From positions 1 through 6,449 of the forward strand of contig JAISQV010000101.1 in assembly GCA_031273985.1 (NCBI GenBank): a stretch of DNA of 6,449 nucleotides. The letters run 5' to 3'. Shown here in pieces: positions 5,643 to 6,449 of the stretch. Numbering within the stretch: the first letter of the stretch is position 1; every line of letters starts with the position of its first letter. Both the position numbers and the translations under genes were made by a program. Below the pieces are notes generated by a model. That model searched no databases and was not told where the DNA came from. It saw only the letters and a program-made list of their open reading frames with translations. This stretch comes from Spirochaetaceae bacterium. GTDB lineage: Bacteria > Spirochaetota > Spirochaetia > Treponematales > Breznakiellaceae.

Positions 5643-6449
5643 CTACTGCAGAAGCTGTAGTACGGTCTGACCCCGCTGATTCGCCTGGGCCAGCATGGCG
5701 GTACCGCTCTGGCTGAGAATCTGGTTCTTTGTGTAACCGACCATCTCGTTGGCCATGTTGGTATCCCGTATGCGGGACTCGGCGGCCTGCAGATTTTCGG
5801 CGCCCACATCGAGGCCGCGGATAGCGTGCTCCAGGCGGTTCTGGTAGGAGCCCAGATCTGCCCTTTGCTTGTTGATCTTCTTGATCGCCTCGTCGAGGGT
5901 TCCGATGGCACGGTTGGCGCTCTCCGCTTCGGACAGTGAAAGAATAGACTCGTCCCCGACATTCCTGACCCCGAGGCCCTTGGCTGTCATGGTGCCGATA
6001 AACACCTGCTCCCGCTGGTCCATATTGGCGCCTATGTGCAGCCACATGGAAGCGGTAACCACATTCTCCCCTATGGGGCGGCCGAAGCGTCCGGTAAGCA
6101 TATTCATGCCGTTGAACTGGGCGTGGGAAGCAATCCTGTCGATTTCGTCAATCAGGGCCGAAACTTCGATCTGGATGTACATCCGGTCTTCGGCGGTATA
6201 GATACCGTTGGAAGCCGCCACGGCCAACTCGCGGATACGCTGAATAATATCTTCGGATTCCTGCAGATAACCCTCAGCGGTCTGAATAAAGGAGATACCG
6301 TTCTGTGCGTTGGTAGAAGCCTGATTCAAACCCCTGATCTGGCTCCGCATCTTTTCAGAAACGGCAAGCCCCGAAGCGTCATCACCGGCGCGGTTGATGC
6401 GCAGCCCGCTCGACAGTTTCTCCATGTTCTTGTCCAGAAAAGTCTGGGT
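5643..6449 (-). CDS. flaB: FlaB-type periplasmic flagellin, missing about 18 N-terminal residues
   Basis: FlaB forms the core of the periplasmic flagellar filament and is exported by the flagellar type III apparatus without a signal peptide. The visible 268 residues start within TQTFLDKN and continue EKLSSGLRINRAGDDASGLA, the conserved flagellin D0/D1 start. Full FlaB is about 286 residues, so only about 18 are beyond the right edge. The Met at 6425 is internal, not the start. Further marks are NGMNMLTGRF, ENVVTASMWLHIGANMDQRE, which is typical of treponemal FlaB, and the C-terminal D0 helix AMLAQANQRGQTVLQLLQ. The variable D2/D3 domains of enteric flagellins are absent, as in spirochetes. 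Spirochetes usually have several flaB paralogues and I cannot say which this is. Promoter and start are outside the window. It converges on the lipoprotein gene. Confidence 0.95.
   Translation of the reverse strand, partial: TQTFLDKNMEKLSSGLRINRAGDDASGLAVSEKMRSQIRGLNQASTNAQNGISFIQTAEGYLQESEDIIQRIRELAVAASNGIYTAEDRMYIQIEVSALIDEIDRIASHAQFNGMNMLTGRFGRPIGENVVTASMWLHIGANMDQREQVFIGTMTAKGLGVRNVGDESILSLSEAESANRAIGTLDEAIKKINKQRADLGSYQNRLEHAIRGLDVGAENLQAAESRIRDTNMANEMVGYTKNQILSQSGTAMLAQANQRGQTVLQLLQ

Noticed and set aside
5602..6045. 147-codon and similar minus-strand frames inside flaB
   Set aside because: Out of frame with the well-conserved FlaB sequence and without recognisable motifs.

Overview
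This window most likely comes from a gut-type treponeme (Spirochaetota, Treponema-like). The strongest marker is the minus-strand flagellin at the right edge, which reads like a treponemal FlaB core periplasmic flagellin. The plus-strand exported proteins also suit a spirochete: a beta-barrel protein, a secreted FecR-domain protein and a lipoprotein with a DUF6273-like C-terminus. The left edge carries the start of trpE. Tryptophan synthesis is generally missing from host-restricted pathogenic treponemes, so a free-living or insect-gut lineage is more likely. This identification is an inference from gene content only.

Layout. Positions 1-558 (minus) hold the first 186 codons of anthranilate synthase component I (trpE), open at the window edge. 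Upstream of it is a near-consensus promoter with two tandem palindromes, one covering the -10 box and one just after the expected start point. Positions 637-1266 contain no convincing gene. They hold a 101-bp tandem repeat (about 2.4 copies), GC-rich hairpins, a plus-strand promoter, a 39-nt CT microsatellite and a 17-nt palindrome. Positions 1267-3730 (plus) form a tight three-gene operon for exported proteins: a small SLH-like protein with a TTG start, a 403-residue outer-membrane beta-barrel candidate and a secreted FecR-domain protein with a Pro/Ala/Thr tail. Positions 3731-3847 carry three consecutive hairpins, the last terminator-like.

Positions 3848-5416 (plus) encode a 522-residue lipoprotein. 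Its C-terminal half resembles the DUF6273/C-type-lectin-like domain used as the target of diversity-generating retroelements (DGRs). The gene ends in a perfect 11-bp inverted repeat that overlaps its stop codon. Converging on it from the right, 5643-6449 (minus) is flaB, lacking roughly its first 18 codons and followed by a clear intrinsic terminator at 5564-5602.

How the parts fit. The plus-strand genes form a cell-envelope block whose expression (CT repeat, palindrome) and protein sequence (possible DGR variable region) could both be variable. No reverse transcriptase or template repeat lies in the window, so DGR membership is a hypothesis. The trpE control region, with repression at the promoter rather than attenuation, is the second item of real interest.
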